In this document: positions 1 through 10,415 of the stretch, piece by piece
How the letters are laid out: each line of letters opens with the position of its first letter
How positions within the stretch are numbered: the stretch's first letter is position 1
From: Geosiphon pyriformis
Taxonomy: Eukaryota > Glomeromycota > Glomeromycetes > Archaeosporales > Geosiphonaceae
Direction: 5' to 3'
Assembly (NCBI GenBank): GCA_016748015.1
Contig: JAAOMT010000543.1
Coordinates: 434,001-498,000, forward strand
Length of the DNA stretch: 64,000 nt
Program-made: the position numbers and the translations under genes
Notes under the pieces: model-generated
What the model was told of the DNA's origin: nothing
Databases searched by the model: none
What the model saw: only the letters and a program-made list of their open reading frames with translations

Positions 1-309
1 TCGATATTGTTGTAGAAGTGAATAGAAGGCGCGAAACGTTGAAAAAAAGGCTGAATACATAATAACGATTCAAATTAGAGACAAAGACAGTGAAGTCTAG
101 AGATCTTGGAAAGATTAATAACAGCATACATGTTAATAAGTTTTTAGTTCATAGCTACTAGCAGCAAAACAGAGGTATTTTTCACTTAAATAATTGTGCA
201 GGTAGCAAGCAGTAATAAAAGATTTTCGAGTGATGTTGCCAAGTTACCACATGTTAAAATAAATGATTAAATTTCTAATTCTAATTAAGTCTATATAATA
301 TTATTTTTA

Positions 310-845
310 TTAACAATTTCCGCAAAGTTCCCAATATCACGATTGAAATCATTCTAGGTGTCCCAAAAAAGTAAGTAACCCGCATTGGGATAGGTGATTT
401 GGGTAGCTCTTGAATTATTGGTGAGCACCTTTGCTGATGAAACTAGTATATTAACTAGATGGTCATCAGGGTGGCAATATTGTGAAATATGTTAACATAG
501 CCATCATTTTCAGCGTACCCAAAAATTGCAGCTTAAGAATTCGTTTAAAATAAATTTTTAGCATACTTAGATTTCCTTGATGACTAGTTAATGGTGAAGT
601 AATAGCACCACCTAAAAGAATGTCTTGATCCTCGGATCCCAATAGTCTGGCAGAAAAATAATCAATCAATTGCCTAGTTCCACTCACAACTGTGACCAAG
701 TTATCTGGGAATATACTCAGTAAAATTTCTCCAAGTTCTATTAATCCAGGCACAAATACAAAGCCAGCTAACTTTTGCTGTCCATACTTTTTCAAATATA
801 ATCACGCAACAAGATTTCCACAGAACCATCCAATTAGAATGGCTT
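310..845 (-). pseudogene. Dead 5'-truncated copy of the secreted alpha/beta-hydrolase family
   Basis: This is the remnant of a family member, homologous to the 3' half of the intact copy at 45283-46354. The 5' half and promoter are missing: the upstream spacer joins directly to the codons just before the nucleophile motif. Three changes kill catalysis. The nucleophile motif GWSRG reads GWFCG (Ser to Phe). About 23 bp around the catalytic Asp motif of exon 2 are deleted. The Gly-His of the last motif reads Gly-Tyr. The intron is shortened to about 40 bp, and an in-frame stop lies early in the fragment. It lies downstream of the intact copy at 1624-2712, in the same orientation. Confidence 0.85.
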
Positions 846-1623
846 TCTAATTGGACAGTCTTAGTTATTATCTTTAAGAAATTCGTAAATTATTATTAAA
901 ATATATCTCAATAAAACCTTTAAGTAAAATTTTTTATTTATATATTTAAACTTGAAATATTTTATTTATTTATAATGAAAAATTTTCACAAATGTTTTCA
1001 GCATTCCTTTAATTAAAAAAAGCTTTATAATCACCATAATGATTAATAAAGAAAATCCGTGACGGAGAACATGACCATTAGTCATCATTGGCCCAATTTT
1101 AGCAACGGTTTAGATTAAAAATAAACCCATTGGTTTTGCAAATCAAAGATGTTATGAAAGGTTTTTTAAAATACACATTTGCCTTTTGCTTAACAATATA
1201 AGGTTTCAATTCAGCCTTTAACTAACGCAATTATCGTTATTGGATGATATGGACGCAAAATACTTCAAATTTTAGAAAGCAATCATTTATATTCTTAGTA
1301 GCTATAAGTATTCATTAATTCCAAAAAAATTTAATATTTGTTTGAAATAAAAATTTAGCTGGCCTTGTTTTTGAAGTTTCTGTTAATAGTCTTGGGTTTT
1401 TTTCCCAAAGTCTCGAATAATTTTTATTTGTTTCACTCGTTTCACCTAACTGAAATTTTCGGATTTTCTTGATACAAAATAAAATGCAATTTAAATTTAT
1501 GATATATAAATATTAATCGGAAATTTATTAATTAAAGAAATTTTATAATAAAAGTTATTAGTTAAAATAAACGATTACATTTCCTTAAATTCTATTTCTG
1601 ATTAAATCTATACAAAATTTTAT
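846..1623. other. Intergenic spacer, duplicated in the right arm
   Basis: No gene is seen. The reverse complement matches about 44090-44850, the spacer between the two plus-strand hydrolase genes of the right arm, with small indels. It therefore belongs to the inverted duplication. Confidence 0.7.
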
Positions 1624-2712
1624 TTATTGATAAACACCTTTTGATTTAACTTCCATCCTTAAATCTTTTTCCGCAAATTCCCCAATATCACGGTTGAAAT
1701 CTTCATAGACGTTCCAAAAAAGTATATGACCCACATTGGGATAGGTGATTTGGGTAGCTCTCGAATTAGTGGCGAGCACCTTTGCCGATGAGACTGGCGT
1801 ATTAATTAAACGGTCATCGGCACCGAAGATTGCCAGAATTGGGGCGGTAATGTTGCGAAATACGTTAACATAGCCATCATTTTCAACGTACCCAAAAATT
1901 GCAGCTTAATTTTAGCAGAAGCAATATAAGAATTAGGTTTAATCGTTAAAAATAATAATAATCTTTTAAACTATGTAAAAATAATTTTTTAGCATACCTG
2001 TAGATCCTTGATGATTAGTTGGCGGTGAGGTAATAGCACCACCTAAAAAGAATGCCTTGATCCTCGGATCCAATGGTCTGACAGAAAAATTATCAATAAA
2101 GTCGCTAGATGCATTTACAGCCGTGACTAAGTCCTCTGAAAGCGTAATCGGTATTAATTTAGCCGCAGCCGATGAAAATCCTTCGTTTTCTAATGATCCA
2201 GCCACAAATACATAGCCGGCTAACTTTTGCTGTCCATACTTTTTCAAATATAATAATGCAACAAGATTTCCGCGAGACCATGCAACTAGAATAACTTTCT
2301 TTTTTTGATTGCCTCCGGTTGCTTTTTCTATAACAGCGTTCAAGTCATCCGCATAGAAATCAATTTTATTGTATTTGGTGATATTGTTTGGTGATTCACT
2401 TGCACCGCACCCACGCTCATCCCATCGTACTAAATGAAACTTCTCTCGCAAAGATTTTGAAGCAAATTGTGGTTCCCAAGCTAATCGTGTTGCAATGTAA
2501 CCATGCAAGAAAACAATTGTAGGTTTTTGTGGATCCCCTACTTCTTCAACATAAATCTTCAACCCATCATTACTAGTTACTGTGAAATTTTTTATTCCAT
2601 TTTGATCCAACGACAAAAGAGATGCTTGTGATAGTTGTTGGTTTTCATTTTTCAGAGGAATTGAAAGAAGGAATACAGGAAAGAAACATAAAAGCAAAAG
2701 AAAAATTTGCAT
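1624..2712 (-). CDS. Secreted alpha/beta-hydrolase, family copy 1 (two exons)
   Basis: Probable secreted serine hydrolase of the alpha/beta-hydrolase fold; the substrate is unknown. Exon 1 is 2712-1998, a 93-bp GT-AG intron follows (1997-1905), and exon 2 is 1904-1624; the product is 331 aa. I start at MQIF because this Met is the only one shared by all copies. Residues 1-18 form a hydrophobic signal peptide. The His-Gly oxyanion motif is near residue 70, the nucleophile Ser near 136, the catalytic Asp in GADDR and the His in a GH motif, both in exon 2. Oddities: the nucleophile elbow is AWSRG rather than GWSRG, and a one-base deletion near the 3' end replaces the usual short tail with about ten different residues. 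The reading frame is otherwise clean, so I call it functional. The true substrate class cannot be read from sequence. Confidence 0.85.
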
Positions 2713-2807
2713 TCTTGAACCTCTTATAAGAATTGTTTTGCAGTTATATTAATAATGATATTGGTTGTTTTAATTTGAATATTTGATGAGGAAAGCCAAA
2801 AGCCACA

Positions 2808-2816
2808 CTTTATATT
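2808..2816 (-). promoter_or_regulatory. TATA-like element of hydrolase copy 1
   Basis: AATATAAAG on the minus strand, about 95 bp before the ATG. It sits in the same context (GCTTTTGGCTTTCCTCATC follows) as TATA elements upstream of the paralogues at 45283, 53008 and 59930. Conservation between paralogues supports a core promoter role. Confidence 0.55.
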
Positions 2817-3121
2817 AAAAAATCTTTAGCGATTTCATATAAGAAACTCATTGATTTCTAATCACTTCGTAATAATATTATATTCATTGTTAAAAGTTTA
2901 ATATTCAAACCCGGGAAGTTTTGCTCTTTACCTCTCTTAAATGGCTAATGCATCGAAGTTATATTTAAGCTTTCTTTCAATATTCATGCATTGAGAAAAT
3001 CCATCGAAAAGAGCGAGGATCGCTAGATGACAAATTTATTTTTCTTAGTTATTATCTAAATTAATATAAGATTTTATGAAACTTTAATATATGAAAGTTT
3101 TACTTTAGATAGACAGTGCAC

Positions 3122-4028
3122 NNNNNNNNNNNNNNNNNNNNNNNNNNNNNNNNNNNNNNNNNNNNNNNNNNNNNNNNNNNNNNNNNNNNNNNNNNNNNNN
3201 NNNNNNNNNNNNNNNNNNNNNNNNNNNNNNNNNNNNNNNNNNNNNNNNNNNNNNNNNNNNNNNNNNNNNNNNNNNNNNNNNNNNNNNNNNNNNNNNNNNN
3301 NNNNNNNNNNNNNNNNNNNNNNNNNNNNNNNNNNNNNNNNNNNNNNNNNNNNNNNNNNNNNNNNNNNNNNNNNNNNNNNNNNNNNNNNNNNNNNNNNNNN
3401 NNNNNNNNNNNNNNNNNNNNNNNNNNNNNNNNNNNNNNNNNNNNNNNNNNNNNNNNNNNNNNNNNNNNNNNNNNNNNNNNNNNNNNNNNNNNNNNNNNNN
3501 NNNNNNNNNNNNNNNNNNNNNNNNNNNNNNNNNNNNNNNNNNNNNNNNNNNNNNNNNNNNNNNNNNNNNNNNNNNNNNNNNNNNNNNNNNNNNNNNNNNN
3601 NNNNNNNNNNNNNNNNNNNNNNNNNNNNNNNNNNNNNNNNNNNNNNNNNNNNNNNNNNNNNNNNNNNNNNNNNNNNNNNNNNNNNNNNNNNNNNNNNNNN
3701 NNNNNNNNNNNNNNNNNNNNNNNNNNNNNNNNNNNNNNNNNNNNNNNNNNNNNNNNNNNNNNNNNNNNNNNNNNNNNNNNNNNNNNNNNNNNNNNNNNNN
3801 NNNNNNNNNNNNNNNNNNNNNNNNNNNNNNNNNNNNNNNNNNNNNNNNNNNNNNNNNNNNNNNNNNNNNNNNNNNNNNNNNNNNNNNNNNNNNNNNNNNN
3901 NNNNNNNNNNNNNNNNNNNNNNNNNNNNNNNNNNNNNNNNNNNNNNNNNNNNNNNNNNNNNNNNNNNNNNNNNNNNNNNNNNNNNNNNNNNNNNNNNNNN
4001 NNNNNNNNNNNNNNNNNNNNNNNNNNNN
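3122..4028. other. Assembly gap (907 N)
   Basis: Unsequenced. The right arm has about 680 bp (41973-42655) that should lie inside this gap. Confidence 0.99.
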
Positions 4029-4293
4029 TGGCAATGATGTTCAAAATATACTTCATGCCTTTCTGTATTTTGAGTTTATCATCGGGGGTCCAGATATCAA
4101 TACTACAGTCGGGTACGAGTCCAGATTCAGCATACTTGTTTCTAAGCACAAATCTGTGATTCAAAAGAAGTGGACAGCATGCAAGTTCTCACACGTCCGC
4201 AGGGATGGACTTGAGATCATCTTTCAGCGGCGGAAGCACCTGCAAGATCTCGGCCATCAACTTCGCGAGTATCTCGTCGATGTTTTCGATGAA
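4029..4293 (-). CDS. Partial unrecognised gene, left-arm copy (two exon pieces)
   Basis: I do not recognise this protein. On the minus strand an open stretch from about 4293 reads ENIDEILAKLMAEILQV and on to SIPADV. It then meets TGA at 4189-4191, inside a possible very short intron (4192-4154, 39 bp, GTGAGA...CACAG). Reading resumes as FVLRNKYAESGLVPDCSIDI, then TPDDKLKIQKGMKYILN, and runs into the gap. The right-arm copy (about 41202-41454, plus strand) has a one-base deletion and a TGG to TGA change relative to this one, so this copy is the better preserved. A 39-bp intron is short for a fungus, so a premature stop is the alternative. Confidence 0.5.
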
Positions 4294-4439
4294 CTTGACA
4301 TTAAGAAAGTATATTTGCACAGTATTAGCAGAGTTTTAAGTATTCTAAAGATCAAAAATTTAGCTCTACATACCTCAATTGTTAATATTTACATTGTACA
4401 TATTTCAGACTGCACTTTTATATTAATAATTGACATTGG

Positions 4440-5939
4440 CCAGTAAAAAGTCACTGGACACTTTAATAAAATTGTTAAAAATTTTATTTTTTATAACTAG
4501 TTTGTCCTTCTTATTTTTCGATACATTTTTTTAATACGACTAAACGCACTAATAACCAGATTTTTATAAATATGCTGTGAAATAAATTGTCATTTTGCTT
4601 GTAATACAATAAATAATTAGTGATTATTTGCAAGATGTGAATTTTGTTTTGTAAATTTGTCTTGTTACATGATTTTATAAATGTTTGGTAGGTTTGAGAG
4701 TGGATGATTGTGCTGACCAATTAAGAGGTAAATTAAAATGTTTTTGAATTGATGGATTAATTTTTTAAAAAATAATTGTAATAATTAAAATCTATGTTAA
4801 TAAATCATTTTTAAATCATAGTTTCTTTTCCATTATGTTTTAACAATTGGAATTGAATTTTTATATTTAACACTTATTTTTTTTTCTATATATTTTTCAA
4901 ATTCATCAAAAAAAAGGCAAAATCTTGATTTATTACTTTATTTATAACTTTATTACATTCTTTTATTGTTTAATTTGAAATTTTAATACACCAATTAATT
5001 GAATTTTTTTTGTAATAATTTGTGTACATTCAAAATTAGTTGAAATTGAAATATTATTATTATTAAAAAAACTTTCCACAATTTTTGCATAAATTTTTAA
5101 AACATAACCTTATATACATATTGTAAAAAATTATTTTAATACATTTTTTACTATTTATAAACACTTAAAATATTTATAAATATCCTTTTATGATTTCTTG
5201 TATCATTTTTATAATACAAAATAATCCATGTTTGGTAACTTTTCACTATTCAATTTATAAAAATAATTTTACTATTTATATTTTCAAATTCTAAAACAAA
5301 GATTGTTTAATTTAATTTATAAAAATTAAATTTTCTATTCTTAAACAAAATCTTTAACTTCAAAGTGGAATTAAATTTCAAATAATTGCCAAATTATTAT
5401 ACATAGGTTTTCAATTTGTTTTTTTTAGACACAAATTTATATATATTAATTTTTGAATGTAACGAAATAAATAAGATTTATATATTACAAATCAACAATA
5501 TTGTTGACAAATGTATGAAGAAAAACAATAATATTGAAAACTTTTAACTTAATCATCACATAATTGCAATTCTAAATTATGTTTTTGTCACATTCACAAT
5601 TACATCGCTATTAGTCTAGTAGTTGAACATAATAATGTTACATTTTTTAGAAAGATAAATGTTATTTACGAAAAACAGAAAAAAAATCAAATTATAAACC
5701 TAAATTTTTAAATAATCAAAATACACTTTAATACACACCATGGTTTTTAAGCGGTATGACTTTTAATTACTTAGTTTGCATCTAATGTATTTTAAAAAAT
5801 TTTCATAATAGATTTATTTTCACTTGTTAAAATTTTTTTTGCAAAGTTTACATCAAAATCGGGAAGCATTTCAAGCATTTTATACTCAATAATGTAAGTT
5901 ATTTTATCAATCAAATATTTTTCTAAAAAAATCTTTATA
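4440..5939. other. A/T-rich intergenic region
   Basis: Nothing recognisable. Short ORFs here are low-complexity and have no coding character. Confidence 0.6.
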
Positions 5940-6175
5940 ATGAGTAGTTACTATCATTATATGGGGCTGCTGCAACAAACCAGACAAAGTGAATATCTGA
6001 TGTCATCCAACTTTAGGATGATTCTAATTCTCTTTCTTCGTAGCGCTAGCATTACAATCACTATTAAAGTTATTCCTATGGTAATTAAAATATTTGGAAT
6101 CAATCAAAGAGGGAATATTTTGCTTCGCTTAATTTCTGCTAATTATTTTTCTAACTTAACTTTTGGTTTTTTGTT

Positions 6176-6400
6176 TCATTTTCGATAGTAAGCTTCCGGA
6201 TCTCGTGATTTTTCCACTATTCGTTCATTTTCCATAGTACTTACTGGTTGATTGTTTCGGATAGGTCTACCTTCATCTGGGTAATCATCATTTTTCCATT
6301 TTATATCTAGGAAAGAAAGTAAAACATAGATCACCTTCTTTGCTTGATGGAGTTTCTCCCTTTTCTTGCCTGCCTGCCCTAAATTACATCCTATGACAAT
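6176..6400 (-). CDS. 3' coding fragment of an unrecognised gene
   Basis: The minus strand is open from 6400 to a TGA at 6176-6178, about 74 codons, with no ATG, so it is a fragment or last exon. It reads GQAGKKREKLHQAKKVIYVL, then KNDDYPDEGRPIRNNQ, and ends SRDPEAYYRK. Composition is polar and coding-like, unlike the A/T-rich flanks. A splice acceptor (CTTTCCTAG, just above 6306) could start an exon inside it. Downstream in another frame is a hydrophobic stretch (ILITIGITLIVIVMLALRRK) that may be a displaced transmembrane segment. No family was recognised. Confidence 0.4.
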   Translation of the reverse strand: MVIGCNLGQAGKKREKLHQAKKVIYVLLSFLDIKWKNDDYPDEGRPIRNNQPVSTMENERIVEKSRDPEAYYRK

Positions 6401-6479
6401 TTATTTTACTTTCATATTTTTCCATTAACTCTTGATCTATATTACTGATTTCAGGGAACAAGCGTGATTTTGTTAAGGT

Positions 6480-6922
6480 ATGACTGACATTTTTTCAGAC
6501 GACTTCACCTTTGCTATCGAATTTTTGCATGAAATTGAAAGTGACGCATCACAAAATTGCTATGTTTACACTTTTCCGACTTGCCGGTTTCCTAAAGGAT
6601 GTCGAAGTCTAAACCTCTTCTACCGGATAATCTCCATTACAAAAGTAAATTTTGTTTTACTACTATATGCTCCACAACATTTTGGACTTATATCATTGAC
6701 TCTGATTCTGCAGATTATTGGACAAGTACCGACGTCGAGAGCTGATCGATAGAGTCCTTCGATTTGTACTGGATTCAGCAAAATCCGCGTCGGGATCGAA
6801 AATTTAAGCGTGCTCACACCTCTCTGGGAAGAGAGTTGGACATTCTTCTTAAAGCATCAGAGCAGACAATTGTAGACAAAGCGCAGTCGCTAAGGAAACT
6901 TCTTACGGTCAATTTCATTTAA
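6480..6922 (+). pseudogene. Broken coding fragments of an unrecognised gene
   Basis: Coding-like pieces in different frames. 6480-6620 reads MTDIFSDDFTFAIEFLHEIE and on. About 6725-6805 reads RRRELIDRVLRFVLDSAKS and then stops. 6810-6922 reads HTSLGRELDILLKASEQTIV and on to LLTVNFI and a TAA. The frame changes without obvious introns, so I call it broken. It directly precedes the 120-bp tandem repeats. Confidence 0.4.
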
Positions 6923-6949
6923 AAGCAGACGTTGGCAAAGTTCCATGTT

Positions 6950-7409
6950 ACTACGCCCCTCGACGATCTCGAGGAGGGTTACGTTGTGCCCTAACCCGAT
7001 GGGAGGAGAAGCGTGGCGGTTTCACTCGTTATAAGTGATTCTTTCACGTGTACATGTTGAGCTGAGGTGTACTACGCCCCTCGACGATCTCGAGGAGGGT
7101 TACGTTGTGCCTAACCCGATGGGAGGAGAAGCGTGGCGGTTTCACTCGTTATAAGTGATTCTTTCACGTGTACATGTTGAGCTGAGGTGTACTACGCCCC
7201 TCGACGATCTCGAGGAGGGTTACGTTGTGCCTAACCCGATGGGAGGAGAAGCGTGGCGGTTTCACTCGTTATAAGTGATTCTTTCACGTGTACATGTTGA
7301 GCTGAGGTGTACTACGCCCCTCGACGATCTCGAGGAGGGTTACGTTGTGCCTAACCCGATGGGAGGAGAAGCGTGGCGGTTTCACTCGTTATAAGTGATT
7401 CTTTCACGT
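6950..7409. repeat. 120-bp tandem repeat, 3.8 near-identical copies
   Basis: Units start at 6950, 7071, 7191 and 7311. The first is 121 bp because of one extra C; the last stops after about 99 bp. The copies appear otherwise identical. The unit is far more GC-rich than its flanks and contains a perfect 6-bp stem with a 5-base loop (CCTCGA-CGATC-TCGAGG). It is not 5S rRNA, despite the similar length. Confidence 0.95.
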
Positions 7410-7583
7410 TGTACACCTCACTGCCCGACGCGAACAAGCGAACAGCAATCCATTGCCATCAATATTTTTCGGAACTTTCCTGATGCACATTTATCTTCTT
7501 TTTATCGATAAAAGAACGGACCGTCAAAGATCGATAGCATAATATGGGATAAAAGTGAGGAGATTGCAAATTCTCAAGTTCAT

Positions 7584-8051
7584 TTGACTCTCAGCGAATT
7601 TCTGGTGAAGGTGACTATCAAATTTTACTATTACAGCAAGCAGAATATGTTATTTGGTACGCGAAGTATGCTAATTTTTATTTTTCATTTCGATTTAGAC
7701 CAACATAAAGATAAATCTTGTCGACGACATTACAAATTTCGAGGAAAAAAAATAAGGAAATGTTATGACGATTATGATGCCTCATTTAACGAGTTCATCG
7801 ACAGAAGTTCTGAAAAAAAGAAAACAGCGACAACATCAGTAAGCGAGAGCGACAAGGACGAGCCTGCGGAGGTGACTCTTGATAAGAGAAAGTTGAAAGG
7901 TATCGAAGGCAACGAAGACGAGGGCGGTGGCATCGAGTCCGACGATCAAAACGACAAAGATGTTCTTGCTTCCAGCAACAATGACCTTGAGGAGCTTGAG
8001 GATGGCGAGAACATAGAAATTGACCTAAAAAGTATTGAGGACGAATTGTAA
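7584..8051 (+). CDS. Possible exon(s) encoding an acidic, low-complexity protein
   Basis: Open for 155 codons. The first 50 or so residues look like translated intron or spacer. From about residue 55 the sequence is charged: lysine-rich, then a long Asp/Glu stretch (for example EGNEDEGGGIESDDQNDKD) ending SIEDEL and a stop. It may be an upstream exon of the gene at 8139-9132. Family unknown. Acidic tracts like this are common and not diagnostic. Confidence 0.35.
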   Translation: MTLSEFLVKVTIKFYYYSKQNMLFGTRSMLIFIFHFDLDQHKDKSCRRHYKFRGKKIRKCYDDYDASFNEFIDRSSEKKKTATTSVSESDKDEPAEVTLDKRKLKGIEGNEDEGGGIESDDQNDKDVLASSNNDLEELEDGENIEIDLKSIEDEL

Positions 8052-8138
8052 CACGGACCGAAAGTTGAAGTATGCCATACTTATCAAAGTTTGGTTCCAT
8101 TCATTCCGCAGTTTTTTTTACTTCTTTTGTTACAACAG

Positions 8139-9132
8139 TGGAACGTCGGTGCCGTAAATGTGACAGAAAGGTTCCGGCGGTATCAGAGAGAGATACTAAA
8201 GAAGGCGAAAACTGAAGGCTTGACGTATAAAAACATTTACCAAGTCCTGTAAGCATTCTGAGACATAAAGATTTGATTTACACAACGATCATATCAAAAC
8301 ATTAGAATATCCTTACCTCTCACTGCATTTAGAGCTTTATCGTCAATCATAGTACTTTCTTAGCCATGTCCGTATCCTGTGTTTACAAATCGAGAATGGC
8401 TAGATTACAAAAACCAATCCTTACACTTTAAACGAACCGCCGCTTCTGCCCGAGATTTCACTCCATCTTTGCGATGCAACCCGTAGACATCTTGCTGGTA
8501 AAGACACCTTCCTGGACGGTGGAAAATCTGGGTTAAGCAGGGCAATCGCACGCTTGTTCAACGACCTGTGAGTTTACTCTTTCTATAGTTTGTTGATCCA
8601 TCAGTTTGTTTCTTAGTTTGTTTCTTATATCGAACTTTCCACATTACAGGTATGGTTGCACCATTAAAATTGTCTGAGGACGAGCACTGTTACATGCTCC
8701 TTCATCCAATTACCCGTCCATTCTTCCTTGGCCCTCAGAGATCAAACCTTTGGGATACACACCGCTACAACAGAGAAAGGAAAACTTGAAGGTAAAATTA
8801 CGAGCTAGGAAATCTATTAATCAGCAACTGCATACGAAGGGCGGTCCAGGTGAAGCAGCTGTTTTCACAAATATGGGTACGTATACTTGCAAAGAATGAG
8901 GTTTTTTATATATGTACTGAATTATGGTTTGTGCTGAGCAGGTGCCTTGATGGAATCGTTCTTTATGGGCCTGAAATACGACGGTCTCTACCGCTCTTGG
9001 CCATTTCTTACGACCAGATTAATGATCTATAACAGTGTCCGCCCTGAATTCGCAGTGACATTGTATTTACATACTGTCGTTTATCTCTGGCAATGGGTAG
9101 GAACGGGTCGGAAAAATTGCAGAGGACTATAA
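8139..9132 (+). CDS. Unrecognised multi-exon gene, probably damaged
   Basis: Several exons with good splice signals. 8139-8248 starts WNVGAVNVTERFRRYQREIL and ends at GT-AAGC. 8404-8568 includes LLPEISLHLCDATRRHLAGK and ends at GT-GAGT. About 8650-8878 includes NYPSILPWPSEIKPLGYTPL and TKGGPGEAAVFTNM. 8942-9132 starts GALMESFFMGLKYDGLYRSW and ends at TAA. The last junction (G|GT) joins in frame. Two problems: a TGA near 8681 in the third exon, and a phase mismatch between the first two exons. It is either a recent pseudogene or an incomplete model. No known domain was recognised. Confidence 0.45.
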
Positions 9133-9291
9133 ATACCGAAGCAACCCATTCACACCGTCCGCGCAGATGACCTTCATGCGCGAACTTCCGGATTCTCCAG
9201 TTAAAGTTGCTACTTCGGTAGAATGGATCTGAAGATAGTACATTCCATCCCGTACATCTAGAAACCCAGTGGAAACTTTGTATATAGATGT
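9127..9291 (-). CDS. Last exon of a convergent unrecognised gene
   Basis: After a splice acceptor (TTCATTTCAG) the minus strand is open for 54 codons. It reads TSIYKVSTGFLDVRDGMYYL, then STEVATLTGESGSSRMKV, and ends at TAG 9127-9129. This overlaps the stop of the plus-strand gene by six bases. An overlapping frame just upstream (DEIVKAIDVMDKYYRKDIPY, about 9395-9335) also looks coding, so the exact structure is uncertain. Product unknown. Confidence 0.35.
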   Translation of the reverse strand, partial: TSIYKVSTGFLDVRDGMYYLQIHSTEVATLTGESGSSRMKVICADGVNGLLRYL

Positions 9292-9399
9292 CTGAAATGA
9301 ACGTTATGAGCTTTGAAAGATTGATAATAAGGAATATCTTTACGATAATACTTATCCATAACATCAATTGCCTTCACTATTTCATCACTACTATACTAT

Positions 9400-10375
9400 G
9401 TTAGAAACTGCTGATACCCGGGCTCATTTTGTTGCAGCACGCCCAATATCTAGTTAGACTGAATTTATAAATAAAGATTTTTGATTATATCTTTGAAAAG
9501 TTTCAAACTCAAAATGATGGAAAATCCTCATTCGATTTAATGATACCATTTAAAAGATATCTTTCACCATATTCAAAAAAGTATTTTATAGGATTTCGGT
9601 CATATATTTAATAATGTTCATTTCGAGTTCCCTGCTTGCATTTCTGAAAATCGATTGTCCAATTTTGACACGTTTTCTATATATACATACTAATCAGAAA
9701 AGCTCAGATAAGGACTGATTTTTCTTTTTTTCCTCCTAAATTTAGAAAATTTCATAAAACATGTTCCCCCCGAAAAAATTTTCACATTTGTAAGTTTTTT
9801 TTTTTAAAATCTTCCGTGCACGAATAATATTCATAATATGTATATTCGGAGAACATGAAGATCCATAATACATCCATGCACTCTCAAACAATGAAGTATG
9901 CATTTTCTCTTTCAACTCGTTTACCTTTTAGCCATAGTTATGTACGATAAAATTGGGAAATTTTTTTTTTGTCTATCAAAGATCTGTATGACTAACCCTA
10001 CATTGTCGGAATCTAAAAATCTCGAACATCTGGAAAGTTCTACACTTTGAACTTTTGTTAATTACATCAGATACAAAAATAATTACCAATTAAAATTTCA
10101 TTCTATTTTTTTAATTGAATAATCACATGGTTTCAATAATTGTATATTTTTAATTTTTAATTTTTTACTTTTAAAAAAAAAAAATAATGATCCTCTTTTG
10201 TTGATATTGTTGATACCCTAATTAATTTTATCAAAAAAAAAAAAAATCTATTGATTAATGTATATTGTCGAGTGGCGTCATATCTTTTCAGTAAACTCTC
10301 CATGTGTAATCTTAAACAAAATGTAAAGTCGAACCATAAAGTGACTCTAAAAAGGGAACAATACTATAGAACAAT

Positions 10376-10415
<40 letters not shown>

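Larger units (their letters stand above)
1..4425. repeat. Left arm of a large inverted duplication
   Basis: The reverse complement of this stretch matches about 41055-46580 in the same order: unrecognised gene exons, gap, shared upstream region, hydrolase gene, intergenic spacer, second hydrolase. Homology reaches position 1: the reverse complement of 1-40 still matches about 46548-46575. It fades near 4425. The block 2821-3121 appears identical to 42655-42960 by eye, while the coding parts differ. Seen directly; exact identity was not computed. Confidence 0.85.

Noticed and set aside
3100-4164. Very long ORFs spanning the N gap on both strands
   Set aside because: They are open only because N positions cannot form stops.
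6950-7409. 5S rRNA cluster, suggested by the 120-bp unit length
   Set aside because: The unit lacks the conserved 5S internal promoter and ends; the length match is coincidence.
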